From Bacillota bacterium (lineage in GTDB: Bacteria > Bacillota > Clostridia > TANB77 > UBA1234): DNA of 45,040 nucleotides. Under the pieces are notes generated by a model, which ran no database searches, had not been told where the DNA came from, and was given only the letters and a program-made list of their open reading frames with translations. Positions 22,911 to 30,918 of the stretch are shown here, in pieces. Position 1 is the stretch's first letter. Each line of letters begins with the position of its first letter. A program made the translations under genes and the position numbers. The stretch covers positions 1 to 45,040 of the forward strand of contig JAEEHF010000031.1 in the NCBI GenBank assembly GCA_016280725.1, given 5' to 3'.

Positions 22911-23267
22911 CTACTCGACGATCGCCTTGAAAGTGGCCGCACCGCTCTTCTTCTCGGGCTCGATGCGCTCAACACGGCCCTCCTTGACGAGGAAGCGGAG
23001 AGCGGCGCTCATCTTCTGAGCGGTGACCGCAAACTCGGCCGCCATGTCCTTGTTGGTCTGAGGCTCGTCAAACTCGAGGAGCTTGGCGTACACGGCGTTG
23101 CGGAAGTCAACGACCTCCTGGTTCACCTTGGTCTTACGGGGACGAGCGGCATTGCGCTCAAGCTGCTCGATCTTCTTCTGGCAGAAGGCAACAACCTCGA
23201 GGTCGTCAGCCATAACGGTAGCGATGCGAGCGTAGAGGTCCTTCTGGGTGGTCTTGTTCTCGGCCAT
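22911..23267 (-). CDS. Winged-helix DNA-binding protein, 118 aa
   Basis: ATG 23267 after AAAGAAGGAAATC; stop TAG. An N-terminal coiled helix (EVVAFCQKKIEQLERNAARP) is followed by a winged-helix domain. The helices NKDMAAEFAVTAQKMSAALR lead to a wing EGRVERIEPEKKSGAATFKA. The domain order and ending resemble the four plus-strand paralogs, so it is probably a distant relative. Promoter at 23368; the leader holds a GGGACTCG...CGAGTCCC hairpin. Confidence 0.7.
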   Translation of the reverse strand: MAENKTTQKDLYARIATVMADDLEVVAFCQKKIEQLERNAARPRKTKVNQEVVDFRNAVYAKLLEFDEPQTNKDMAAEFAVTAQKMSAALRFLVKEGRVERIEPEKKSGAATFKAIVE

Positions 23268-23367
23268 GATTTCCTTCTTTCTGGGACTCGCGTCCCGGTC
23301 CTTGTTACGAGTCCCTTTGACTCGTTCTTTTCTGAGGAGGTCATCCTCTTTGTCTTTCTTTATTTAT

Positions 23368-23397
23368 ATTATACCATATTTTTATTGATGCTGTCAA
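23368..23397 (-). promoter_or_regulatory. Promoter of the 22.4-23.3 kb operon
   Basis: Minus strand TTGACA, 18 bp ending ATGG, TATAAT, then ATAAATAAAGAAAG. Confidence 0.8.
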
Positions 23398-23476
23398 GTA
23401 CTTTCTTTTGGATCCGTTTGTTTTTTCTTACGGCCCCATCTCTATTTCCTTTCTCTTTCTCCTTTTCTTTAATTAT

Positions 23477-23506
23477 ATTATAACATAATTTAGTAGCTGG
23501 AGTCAA
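23477..23506 (-). promoter_or_regulatory. Promoter without an obvious gene
   Basis: TTGACT, 18 bp, TATAAT, ATAATTAAAGAAAAGG; only promoter 23368 lies downstream. Confidence 0.65.
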
Positions 23507-23676
23507 GATGTTTTCTTTTGGATCTGTTTAATTTTTTTTCATTTTAGTTCAATTTGAGAATGAAAATGAAAATAATTAATAGGATCCATTTGAAAATGAA
23601 AATTGAAAATGAAATTTAAAAACGAAAATTGAAAATGAAATTCAAAATTCCTTTTTCTCTCTCACTTTCTATATAT

Positions 23677-23706
23677 ATTATATCACTTTTAAGTAAAAAT
23701 TGTCAA
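23677..23706 (-). promoter_or_regulatory. Promoter without an obvious gene
   Basis: TTGACA, 18 bp, TATAAT. Downstream (23510-23660) are AT-rich GAAAATGAAAATTG-like repeats and no frame with a ribosome site. Confidence 0.6.
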
Positions 23707-23766
23707 GAAATTTCTTTTTTCCAAGAGAAAGAATAATGTGCGGATCCCCTGTTTTTGCAACCAACA

Positions 23767-23946
23767 TTAACGGGCGGCCGCATCTATATAACTATACTTA
23801 ACCCTCAAATAATCGCTTTCTTTGCACATTAAATAGAATTGAATTAATTTCAATTTTCCAAGATCTGTATATTCTTCAAGATCAACTTCTGGAATTGAAA
23901 TTTCATAAACAACCATGTTAATAAGATTATCTAAATTCCTGAGCAT
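23767..23946 (-). CDS. Small protein, 59 aa
   Basis: ATG 23946 after AAAGAAAGAGAGAAA; stop TAA. MLRNLDNLINMVVYEISIPE; ends YSYIDAAAR. Mostly helical and acidic. Function unknown. Confidence 0.5.
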   Translation of the reverse strand: MLRNLDNLINMVVYEISIPEVDLEEYTDLGKLKLIQFYLMCKESDYLRVKYSYIDAAAR

Positions 23947-23949
23947 TTT

Positions 23950-24347
23950 CTCTCTTTCTTTTGGTTCTTTTCTTTCTCTCTTAATGTCTTTTTTATTTAA
24001 TAAAATAGATATAGTTGCCCTAATGTTAACAAAGATTTAACATTTCTGTTAATTTCACTCATTTCGACGCTACAATATTGTAAAGTAATTAAAAATTGAT
24101 AAACGATCAAATACTCGGCCCTAATTTTTATTTGATCAAATGGTGTCGAGGGTACATTTTCTATGCAAAAAAGTTATTCTATACGATCTATTTTATACGA
24201 AATTTGGATATGAAAATCCATTGTGGACTCTTGTTGTACAACAAAAACAAAAAGGCTAAAATTCGGTCGTGGGGTCTCATACGCTAGATCGCAAAGGGCT
24301 TAGAGGTTGCGCGCCCACAGCATTCGCTGTCCAATTATCAATTTTAT
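23950..24347. other. Gene-free stretch with a GC-rich pocket
   Basis: No convincing gene. 24250-24332 is abruptly GC-richer (ATTCGGTCGTGGGGTCTCAT, then TTGCGCGCCCACAGC) and contains short dyads such as ACAGC-ATTC-GCTGT. It could be an RNA or an imported fragment; nothing identifies it. Confidence 0.4.
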
Positions 24348-24548
24348 TTAATCTTTATGATTAACATTAATTTTACCCTTTATAACTTTTTTCCTTCTAC
24401 TATTTAATGCATATAAATAGGCCGATACTGCTCTTCTAACAAACATAGACATATTTTGTCCTTTAGCTTCAGCTTCTCTCTGTCACAATTCTTTTTGATT
24501 TTTTGGAAGTGAAATTGTTAAAGGAACATTCTTTTCTTTTCCATCCAT
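24348..24548 (-). CDS. Ribbon-helix-helix DNA-binding protein, 66 aa
   Basis: ATG 24548; stop TAA; one TGA inside read as Trp (KNQKELWQREAEA). The N-terminal strand VPLTISLPKN and the helix-turn-helix WQREAEAKGQNMSMFVRRAV are the CopG/Arc-type fold, which binds DNA as a dimer through the beta-strand. The tail is Lys-rich. Likely an autoregulator or copy-control protein, given its position beside the putative initiator gene. Confidence 0.75.
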
Positions 24549-24568
24549 TTTAAACTCCCATAGTCTGT

Positions 24569-24901
24569 TTAATTTAAACTATCTTCATTAATATTTTCAC
24601 AACAATATCCTACTGTAAAAGGTCCATCACTCATAGTTTTTCCTTCATCAGAAGTTGTAGTAGTTGTAGTAATAAATTTATAATCATCAAAAGGAGTATA
24701 TCGATCATCTATTTTAACTAATGATATATAATATTGATTAGTTGAAAGAAAAGTTCTAACTCGTTTTCAACAATCATAACAATAATGTCACTCTCCAGGT
24801 TCCTGTACTGCTAAAGTATTACTTTTAAATGATACAGTAAATATAGGACTATTCCCCATATCCTTTCCACAATGATCACACACATATATAGTTGTACGCA
24901 T
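24569..24901 (-). CDS. Zinc-ribbon protein, 110 aa
   Basis: ATG 24901 after AAGGAGAAAAA; stop TAA. CDHCGKDMG and HYCYDCWKRVRTF form a CxxC...CxxC zinc site. Both TGA codons (GEWHYC, DCWKR) fall at aromatic positions normal for Trp. The C-terminal half is Thr-rich. DNA- or protein-binding; function unknown. Confidence 0.65.
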
Positions 24902-24926
24902 TTTTTCTCCTTAAAAATAAAAATGA

Positions 24927-24949
24927 AAATTCCCGATAGGGAATTTTTT
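24927..24949. terminator. Hairpin
   Basis: AAATTCCC-GATA-GGGAATTT with T-run on the plus side and a weaker one on the minus side. Confidence 0.6.
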
Positions 24950-24987
24950 CTTCTTATATAACTTCTGGTTCTGGGTTCTTATAGGCA

Positions 24988-25073
24988 TATAGGTTTTTTA
25001 AAAAGTTAATATAGGTTTTTTAAAAAGTTAGTATAGGTTTTTTAAAAAAGTTAATATAGGTTTTTTAAACAAA
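24988..25073. repeat. Four tandem iterons of about 22 bp
   Basis: Units TATAGGTTTTTTAAAAAGTT start at 24988, 25010, 25032 and 25055 (period 22, 22, 23). The period is about two helical turns, as in replication or partition iterons. They lie 20 bases past the 3' end of the winged-helix protein gene at 25092. Confidence 0.8.
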
Positions 25074-25091
25074 TTTTTGGGTCATTTTTTA

Positions 25092-25856
25092 TTAGAGCCC
25101 CAATAACATTTTTGGATCATCCGCAGAAGCAATCACCTTAATATTTTCTCTAATAGGTGCGGCTAATTCTAACATACCTTCATCAGACAAAGTTTCACCT
25201 TTCAAATGCTTCTCTTTTACATATGCCGCATCAGCCTTCAAATGTGTACTACTATATTGCCGCACACAATACAACTCATGATAATACCCTTGATGTCCTT
25301 CTCTTCGTTTAGATACCGAATACTCAATTAATCCTGTATCTGTTAAAATTTGCAAAGACTTATTAATCTCCATAATATTAGGCTCATACGTTCCATTATA
25401 CCCTAAAGCCTGAGCAATTTCTTTTTTAGAGAAAAAATAATTCTCACTATATCGACCATTTTGTTTACCAATACAATTTAACTGATACTTATTCATTAAA
25501 TACAAATAAACTTTTAGATCTATTACGCCTAAATGCTTTGCACAAAATCTAATGGTTTCTCCTTTTAAACCAACAAAAGGAGCTTCTACTGTATTAAATC
25601 AATAGTAATCTCCATCTTCAATCAACAAACCTCACTCAACATAACTATCAATAACTACATTCAACTTATGATAAGTTAAATGAGTGATCTCCTTCAAACC
25701 TTTCCTTAAATCTTTCTTTGCTATAACTAATCTCTGTGAATCATTAATAAAACCTTTAATATATCCAATTAAAGAAACTTGCGGATCATACTTTTTATCT
25801 TTCATATGCTTCTCCGCAATACTAATCAACAAATCATTCTGCTTACTCACTATCAA
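25092..25856 (-). CDS. Winged-helix protein, putative replication initiator, 254 aa
   Basis: ATG 25856 after AGGAGGTTGATAGTG; stop TAA. Two TGA codons (25632, and in DGDYYWFNTVEAPF) are read as Trp. The middle has a helix-turn-helix/wing segment: FSKKEIAQALGYNGTYEPNI, then INKSLQILTDTGLIEYSVSK. This is the layout of Rep-type and DnaD-like initiators, and the four iterons lie next to its 3' end. It could instead be a transcription regulator. If it is the initiator, the iterons mark the origin. Confidence 0.6.
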
Positions 25857-25872
25857 CCTCCTTTCTAATTAT

Positions 25873-25901
25873 ATTATACCATAAAATTAGAAGTCAGTCA
25901 A
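25873..25901 (-). promoter_or_regulatory. Promoter of the initiator-like gene
   Basis: TTGACT, 17 bp ending TATGG, TATAAT, ATAATTAGAAAGG. Confidence 0.8.
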
Positions 25902-26021
25902 CTAAAAAGATCGTCGATTTCCAAAAATCAAAACCAAAATCGAAATATAGATTCCCGGTATAACAAACAAATACATAATAACCTTATACAAACTATCAAG
26001 ATTAACAGTATTAATGTCCAT
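25902..26021 (-). CDS. Membrane peptide, 39 aa
   Basis: ATG 26021 after AAGGAGAGAA; stop TAG. MDINTVNLDSLYKVIMYLFV then a hydrophobic run to LVLIFGNRRSF: one span, positive C-terminus. Confidence 0.55.
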   Translation of the reverse strand: MDINTVNLDSLYKVIMYLFVIPGIYISILVLIFGNRRSF

Positions 26022-26038
26022 TTCTCTCCTTAATAATA

Positions 26039-26076
26039 TAGCCTATTACTCGTATTTCATACTCGTAATAGGCTTA
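26039..26076. terminator. Hairpin overlapping a stop codon
   Basis: AGCCTATTAC...GTAATAGGCT, a 10-bp stem; the right arm contains the TAA of the 52-aa gene. Confidence 0.6.
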
Positions 26077-26232
26077 CGAATCTTCAGATTTGCTTCACTC
26101 CGTTTCGCAATCTTCAGATTCTACACTAACATTTTTTATTTCTTGTTCTAATTCAACACATCTTTTAAAATTAACAAAAGCTATTAAAGAGAATATAAAA
26201 ATTATAAATATTGCTAAAATCTTTGCTCCCAT
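26074..26232 (-). CDS. Single-span membrane protein, 52 aa
   Basis: ATG 26232 (MGAKILAIFIIFIFSLIAFV); one hydrophobic helix and an acidic cytoplasmic tail. A TGA near the end (26095) is either Trp followed by SKSEDS and TAA, or a stop; other genes make Trp more likely. Confidence 0.5.
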
Positions 26233-26233
26233 A

Positions 26234-26350
26234 CTAAAACTTCTCTTCATCTCTATCTTCATCTTTAACAAAAATATCTTCAATAACTACAAAAATAATT
26301 CCAATACCAAAACCTATACCCGCAGCTATTAGAAAAGGACTAACTATCAT
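26234..26350 (-). CDS. Membrane peptide, 38 aa
   Basis: ATG 26350; stop TAG two bases before the next start. MIVSPFLIAAGIGFGIGIIF with an acidic C-terminus. Confidence 0.5.
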   Translation of the reverse strand: MIVSPFLIAAGIGFGIGIIFVVIEDIFVKDEDRDEEKF

Positions 26351-26357
26351 ATTTAAC

Positions 26358-26465
26358 CTACTTTCCTTGAAACCATTCATGCTCTTGCGGCGGTTCGTCA
26401 GTTGTAATCATCACTAACAAACCTACTCCAAGTATAATAAAACCCAAGCAAGTTAAAAAATCCAT
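26358..26465 (-). CDS. Membrane peptide, 35 aa
   Basis: Starts in a TAATG overlap with the preceding gene; MDFLTCLGFIILGVGLLVMI; Trp here is TGG. Single span. Confidence 0.5.
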   Translation of the reverse strand: MDFLTCLGFIILGVGLLVMITTDEPPQEHEWFQGK

Positions 26466-26566
26466 TAAGCCCCCGCACCTCCACTCGGCGGATTATTTTT
26501 ATAATCATCAACTGCCATTATATACAAAATGAAAATTGCTATTGCAAAAACAAAAAATATCCACAT
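26465..26566 (-). CDS. Membrane peptide, 33 aa
   Basis: ATG 26566 just after the phosphatase stop; MWIFFVFAIAIFILYIMAVD then a short Pro/Gly tail. Fourth tiny membrane peptide in a row; together they may be an antiholin/holin-like or superinfection set, but that is only inference. Confidence 0.5.
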   Translation of the reverse strand: MWIFFVFAIAIFILYIMAVDDYKNNPPSGGAGA

Positions 26567-26569
26567 AAT

Positions 26570-27376
26570 TTAATCTCCAGTTGCATAAAATTCTGCATAA
26601 TCATCTAGTCTAAGTAGGCCCATACGATCACGACCAGTATCTATACAATATCTTACTTTGTAATTATCAAAACCAACCATCCTTACGATATATCCAGGCC
26701 CACCTTGACATACAATTGGATTACGTTCATGATTAAGTTTATAAGAATCATTAACCACTTGCATCCAATCATATGTAGTAGGAGTATGTCCAAAAATTAT
26801 ATCATAAGGATAACTATTCTGATCATATATCCAACGATCTCTAATCCAAAGAAGATGTTGACTCCATTGCGGCCGCTTGATCCCAGGAATATCTATATAT
26901 TCATCTATACCGCTTCTAATAAAATCATCTGACAATCTAGGTGCACCATCACATATCCCCGCATGAACCAATAGTTTATCATCAACAATATAGTATAAAG
27001 GTAATTCCCTGATCCATTCTGCGGCTTTATGACACCATTTATATCCTCTAAGTTTTAAACAATCCTCTAAAGTGCGGCCACCGCCATTCCAAGACCAAGG
27101 ATCATCAAAAAAATCATATGATATACCATTTTCCTTAACCATCATTAAAGCACTATACGCCATGTCTTCATGATTTCCCAATAGAAAATGAATATTGCTA
27201 GGAGCCTCTTCCATAGCCCAGATTAAAGCTTCCGCACTTTCAGGTCCTCGATCAATTATATCCCCAAGAACATAAAGTTCATCATTATCCCAATCAAACT
27301 TAGCAATTTCAAGAACTTTAAACATGCGGCTGAGTTAAAGATAGCCGTGAATATCTGAAATTACATATACGGCCAT
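26570..27376 (-). CDS. Calcineurin-like metallophosphatase with in-frame TAA at codon 14
   Basis: The natural start is ATG 27376 (MAVYVISDIHGYL), giving the first metal motif D-x-H. Codon 14 is TAA (27335-27337). After CTC the frame continues SRMFKVLEIAKF, then LGDIIDRG, LLGNHED and late histidines (FGHTPTTYD), so the rest of the enzyme is intact. Dropping the six bases TAACTC restores a normal-length loop (DIHGYLSRMFKVLEIAKF). A restart at the ATG 27325 has no ribosome site and would lose the DxH motif. It is either a disrupted gene or a bypass site (CUU to CUC slip over the stop). The family hydrolyses phosphoesters, often dinucleoside polyphosphates or phosphoproteins (PrpE/ApaH type). Confidence 0.75.
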
Positions 27377-27378
27377 AC

Positions 27379-28104
27379 TTATAAATCACCTAACCTTTCC
27401 ATAAGATAATTAGAATTTATTTTATCAAAATCTAAATAAGATATTCTAATTAATTTTATCTTATTGTCTATACAATATTGATTTTTTATAGAATCATTTA
27501 TTTGAGTTTTTATTAAATGACTTTCAGAATTTCAACCAGTTCCTGATTGAAAATGCTGTATACCATCATATTCAATGCAACAATTATAATCTGGTAAATA
27601 AAAGTCAAATCTTAATTTTGTATTAGTTTCTTTATTAATACAATCATCAAAACCAGTATATTCTTTAATAAAATTTATACCTAACTTTGATAAAGATTGA
27701 GCAATTTTTTCTTCCCCTTTAGATTTTGAACAACCACAAGATAAAGATCTCCCTGTAGTTAAAGAGTGTAAATCAACTTTTCTTATAGTACCACATTCAC
27801 ATTGACAAATTCATTTATAACTACGTGAATCAGCAAGCTCATCAGTTCTTTCTAAAGCTGTCCATTTTCCAAATTTTTGTCCAGTAATATCCTTTACTTT
27901 ATTTTCTTTCATTCAGTCCTTTAAATAACACCCACAAGATTGAAAATGATTACTTTTTAATGAAGTACTAGTTTTATAACAAATATTGCCACATTCACAT
28001 AAACATTCTCATTTAACACTTCTATTACTAGCCCGTAAACCACTATCTTTAATAACAGTCAATCGTCCAAATTTTTGACCTGTTAAATCTTTTATTTTTC
28101 CCAA
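27379..28104 (-). CDS. Zinc-ribbon plus PD-(D/E)XK homing-type endonuclease, 241 aa
   Basis: TTG start at 28104 after AGGAGATATAGC; stop TAA two bases before the phosphatase ATG. Four TGA codons are read as Trp. Two repeats of a GQKFGRLTV-type module are each followed by a W-x-C-x-C-x-CG zinc motif (VKWECLCECGN, YKWICQCECGT). Both Trp are TGA, exactly where the family has Trp. The C-terminal nuclease shows LRFDFYLPDYNCCIEYDGIQ then HF. Free-standing endonucleases of this kind mobilise themselves. Its 3' end touches the oddly interrupted phosphatase gene. Confidence 0.8.
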
Positions 28105-28132
28105 GCTATATCTCCTACATATATCGCCAATA

Positions 28133-28297
28133 TTATTCACCATTTTCTTTGTATCTGTAAAACATAAATTCTATACCATAAAGAAAAATATTCAATATAA
28201 CTATCCAAAACATTGGATCTGGTAGCTCAGAACCTTGACATACACCAATAATACCCCAAAGCATAGCTTTAATATATGCTACATCACTATCTCGCAT
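28133..28297 (-). CDS. Membrane protein, 54 aa
   Basis: ATG 28297 overlaps the preceding stop (TAATG). MRDSDVAYIKAMLWGIIGVC; one hydrophobic span (MFWIVILNIFLYGIEFMFY). Trp is TGG. Stop TAA. Confidence 0.5.
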   Translation of the reverse strand: MRDSDVAYIKAMLWGIIGVCQGSELPDPMFWIVILNIFLYGIEFMFYRYKENGE

Positions 28298-28335
28298 TAT
28301 TCAGTCACTTCTTGATCAATAATCCGCACTTTCAT
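28297..28335 (-). CDS. Tiny peptide, 12 aa (MKVRIIDQEVTE)
   Basis: ATG directly after the TAA of the 60-aa gene and overlapping the next start. Its main role may be translational coupling. Confidence 0.35.
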   Translation of the reverse strand: MKVRIIDQEVTE

Positions 28336-28518
28336 TTAGACCTCTACAATCTCATAAAATTGCCACTCAGGAAAAGGCATCATATCAAGTACATACATTG
28401 CATCTTCCTTAAAAGCAAATTCAAAAGGAATTTTAATATGCTTATCTATTGGAAGATAACGAGCAATTCTTGCATGTGCATATTCACCAGTCTCAATATC
28501 TACAATAATATACTTCAT
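28336..28518 (-). CDS. Small protein, 60 aa
   Basis: ATG 28518 after AAGGAAGTTTAAT; stop TAA. MKYIIVDIETGEYAHARIAR begins like a DxE nuclease but lacks the rest, so that resemblance is not meaningful. First gene of the promoter at 28552. Confidence 0.6.
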   Translation of the reverse strand: MKYIIVDIETGEYAHARIARYLPIDKHIKIPFEFAFKEDAMYVLDMMPFPEWQFYEIVEV

Positions 28519-28551
28519 ATTAAACTTCCTTTCCTTTTTTCCTTTAATTAT

Positions 28552-28581
28552 ATTATACCATAAAAATAAGGCAGAAGTCAA
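28552..28581 (-). promoter_or_regulatory. Promoter
   Basis: TTGACT, 18 bp ending TATGG, TATAAT, ATAATTAAAGG. Confidence 0.8.
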
Positions 28582-28592
28582 TATCTTTTCTT

Positions 28593-28718
28593 TTAGCTAT
28601 ATGTCATTTTACTTATTTCTTTTATTTCTTTATCAACTTTCTTATTCAAGAAGAAAAGATAAACTCTTCCAATTAAATCTGCAAGAGCTACAAGAATTCA
28701 AAATTTTCAAAATCGCAT
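28593..28718 (-). CDS. Membrane peptide, 41 aa, with two TGA codons
   Basis: ATG 28718; MRFWKFWILVALADLIGRVY with both W encoded TGA; stop TAA. One hydrophobic span then a Lys/Glu tail. Readable only with TGA as sense. Confidence 0.5.
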
Positions 28719-28747
28719 TTTTAAATTCACTTTCACTAATATGCTAT

Positions 28748-28972
28748 TTAAATTTTTATATCTATAGCACCCAAAATTTTCTCAAGATCCCATTCTTTAA
28801 CTTGTTCGTCTAAAATCTTTCCGTGTAAAATACCTTTATATACATCATAATAAATTAACATCCAATTTATTTTATTAATAAGTTCTTCTCTTGGAATACA
28901 TTTATATATACGACCTGGCAATAAACAATGATATTTACCATCCAATAGAGTAACATACATACTATTTTTCAT
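28748..28972 (-). CDS. Small protein, 74 aa
   Basis: ATG 28972, two bases after the preceding stop; stop TAA. MKNSMYVTLLDGKYHCLLPG, then a helical part with INWMLIYYDVYKGIL. Unknown. Confidence 0.55.
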   Translation of the reverse strand: MKNSMYVTLLDGKYHCLLPGRIYKCIPREELINKINWMLIYYDVYKGILHGKILDEQVKEWDLEKILGAIDIKI

Positions 28973-28973
28973 A

Positions 28974-29333
28974 TTACTTCTTTACAACGCACTTGCCAAA
29001 AATAGGATCAGAATAATTATAATCAACTTCGTTAAAAGATCTATACTTCAAATGACCATGAAGCCTGGGCTTCTCAATGATAGGTACATATCGCCACCAT
29101 TCAGAACCGTCATATTCTGAACGTTCAAAATAAGAACCATCTTTCATTACAATCAATAGATCAATAGGCATCTCTGCACTACCATAACCAGAATGATAAT
29201 TAGTGCGGCGGGCAGCATCAAAAAATTCATTAATTGGAATTGTGATATAACGATTCCCAATCCATGCAATATCTTCAATGTTATAGTTATAATAATTAAG
29301 CTTTCCGACAGTCTCTTCACAAAAATTAATCAT
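28974..29333 (-). CDS. Protein of 119 aa, unknown
   Basis: ATG 29333 after AAAAAGGATATTATTT; stop TAA. MINFCEETVGKLNYYNYNIE; rich in aromatic and acidic residues, with WWRYVPIIEKPRLHG in the middle. Trp is TGG. Part of an operon of small genes reading leftward. Confidence 0.6.
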   Translation of the reverse strand: MINFCEETVGKLNYYNYNIEDIAWIGNRYITIPINEFFDAARRTNYHSGYGSAEMPIDLLIVMKDGSYFERSEYDGSEWWRYVPIIEKPRLHGHLKYRSFNEVDYNYSDPIFGKCVVKK

Positions 29334-29347
29334 AAATAATATCCTTT

Positions 29348-29707
29348 TTATGTAGCTAATGAACCATATCCAGAAAGTCCAACTAATTTTTCTGGGACAA
29401 GTTCTACTTCCAAAGTTCCATCGTCTGAAACATTTTTCGCTTTTGCAACTCTCGTTCCTTCATACCCACATTGATTGCAATAATAAGGAATTTCTAGCCC
29501 TTTTTCAAGATCTTTTGCAGAAGGAAGCCCTACAACAACATTTTTACTACCACATTTTTGACATACTAATTGTTGACCTAATGGAGCGCTTGAAAGACGT
29601 CCATCTTTTCCAATAAATCCAGAGTTGCGGGCTTCCTCAATTTTTTCTTCTCTACTTTTAGTAGAATTTATAAGAAAAGGTAAACCAAAACCTATTAAAC
29701 CATCCAT
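29348..29707 (-). CDS. Zinc-ribbon protein, 119 aa
   Basis: ATG 29707 overlaps the upstream stop; stop TAG? The last codons read SGYGSLAT followed by TAG/TAA-type stop. CQKCGSKNVVVG and YYCNQCGYEGTRV form a classical zinc ribbon, as in many small DNA/RNA-binding or transcription-associated proteins. An N-terminal hydrophobic start (MDGLIGFGLPFLINS) may be a membrane anchor. Confidence 0.6.
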   Translation of the reverse strand: MDGLIGFGLPFLINSTKSREEKIEEARNSGFIGKDGRLSSAPLGQQLVCQKCGSKNVVVGLPSAKDLEKGLEIPYYCNQCGYEGTRVAKAKNVSDDGTLEVELVPEKLVGLSGYGSLAT

Positions 29708-30180
29708 TAATCATCCTCCATTATGAATTCAGGACGATTAATCTTCTTAAAATACTTCTTTGCCTTTTCAGGACCAAGAGACTCGCAATAATCATCCCAA
29801 ACATAACGATTCATTACGTCGTTAAATTCTTTCCACAAATCTTCACCAAGATCTTCTCGAAGATACCACTCACCTTCAAATCCAAGATCAACATTGCTCA
29901 TACGATAAGAAATGAGCATGCGGCAAATGATATAATTACGTACCGAACCAAATTCAACGTCAAGTACATTCTGCATATATTCAATAACGTTATCTTTGAG
30001 CATAGGAGGATTCTTCTCAGAAATATTAAAGCAAATTTCATCCTGATGCTTAAACATTTTCCAAGAAAGATGATGAATAAGATTTTCAATATAATCGTTA
30101 AGAGGATAATCATCTTCTGCATAAGGACGAGTAAAAAAGCAATCGAAAACCTTTTCCATCTTATCAGTAGAATTGCTCAT
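29707..30180 (-). CDS. Protein of 157 aa, unknown
   Basis: ATG 30180 and stop TAA at 29707. MSNSTDKMEKVFDCFFTRPY; helical, acidic, Trp-containing (all TGG). Overlaps the next gene by one base, so coupled. No family recognised. Confidence 0.6.
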   Translation of the reverse strand: MSNSTDKMEKVFDCFFTRPYAEDDYPLNDYIENLIHHLSWKMFKHQDEICFNISEKNPPMLKDNVIEYMQNVLDVEFGSVRNYIICRMLISYRMSNVDLGFEGEWYLREDLGEDLWKEFNDVMNRYVWDDYCESLGPEKAKKYFKKINRPEFIMEDD

Positions 30181-30182
30181 TT

Positions 30183-30392
30183 TTATGCCCCTCTCTTAAT
30201 TTCAAAAACAGATCCATCAGAAAGATTAGTTACAATAAAATGATAGTTAAGTAGAGATCTTTGACGATACCAACGAGTATGAATATCTCGCATAACATCA
30301 AGGAAAGTTTGACCTTCAATATAATAAGTTCCACTTGTATGCTTTTGAGGATAAAGATCATCCCAATAGCAAGAAAAATCAATTTGGAACAT
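30183..30392 (-). CDS. Small protein, 69 aa
   Basis: ATG 30392 follows the preceding stop by two bases (TAATAATG); stop TAA. MFQIDFSCYWDDLYPQKHTS; beta-rich. The pattern of strands and a central helix resembles the two neighbouring EDVEW proteins only loosely. Confidence 0.5.
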   Translation of the reverse strand: MFQIDFSCYWDDLYPQKHTSGTYYIEGQTFLDVMRDIHTRWYRQRSLLNYHFIVTNLSDGSVFEIKRGA

Positions 30393-30394
30393 TA

Positions 30395-30574
30395 TTACCA
30401 CTCCACTTCTGCAACTAATTCATTAATTGAATTGAAAATCTTAAAATGCCCTCCGTCAAGAGTTTCAAGCAATTCTTGACAATATTTAATAGTTTCTTCT
30501 AAAGATGCCCGATGATCAAAACTATATTCTAAACCATTATAATCTTCACCCTCTATAGTAAAAATATCAATCAT
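30395..30574 (-). CDS. Small acidic protein, 59 aa (EVEW paralog)
   Basis: ATG 30574; stop TAA. MIDIFTIEGEDYNGLEYSFD and the ending HFKIFNSINELVAEVEW match the neighbour (INIEGED..., HLDIF...FIEDVEW), so the two are tandem duplicates. Unknown function. Confidence 0.6.
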   Translation of the reverse strand: MIDIFTIEGEDYNGLEYSFDHRASLEETIKYCQELLETLDGGHFKIFNSINELVAEVEW

Positions 30575-30575
30575 T

Positions 30576-30782
30576 TTACCACTCTACATCTTCAATAAAC
30601 TGATCATCGCAATCTCCACTTAAGAAAATATCTAAATGACCACCGCCCGCATAATCAAGAGTCTTTTCACACTCTATACGAGCTTGCTCAAGAGTACCGT
30701 AAAAATAAAACTGAATATATTCTCCGCAAACGTCTTCGCCTTCAATATTAAACTCTTGTTTAATATCAGAATTGAACTCCAT
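30576..30782 (-). CDS. Small acidic protein, 68 aa (EVEW paralog)
   Basis: ATG 30782 after AGAAAGGATTTCAAAG; stop TAA. FNIEGEDVCGEYIQFYFYGT then YAGGGHLDIFLSGDCDDQFI and EDVEW. First gene of the promoter at 30819. Confidence 0.6.
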   Translation of the reverse strand: MEFNSDIKQEFNIEGEDVCGEYIQFYFYGTLEQARIECEKTLDYAGGGHLDIFLSGDCDDQFIEDVEW

Positions 30783-30818
30783 CTTTGAAATCCTTTCTTT
30801 CTCTTTTTCTTTAATTAT

Positions 30819-30848
30819 ATTATAACATATTTTAATAGCTGCTGTCAA
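30819..30848 (-). promoter_or_regulatory. Promoter
   Basis: TTGACA, 18 bp, TATAAT, ATAATTAAAGAAAAAG. Confidence 0.8.
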
Positions 30849-30918
30849 CTACAAATCTGCTATATTAGAAAAGAAATTTTCTACTGGATCCTAGGATAGA
30901 TATTGCGGCCGAGCCTTT

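Noticed and set aside
24988..25073. CRISPR array
   Set aside because: Units are contiguous 22-bp direct repeats without spacers, hence iterons.
28336..28518. DnaQ-type exonuclease from the opening VDIETGEY
   Set aside because: Only 60 residues and no Exo II or Exo III motif.
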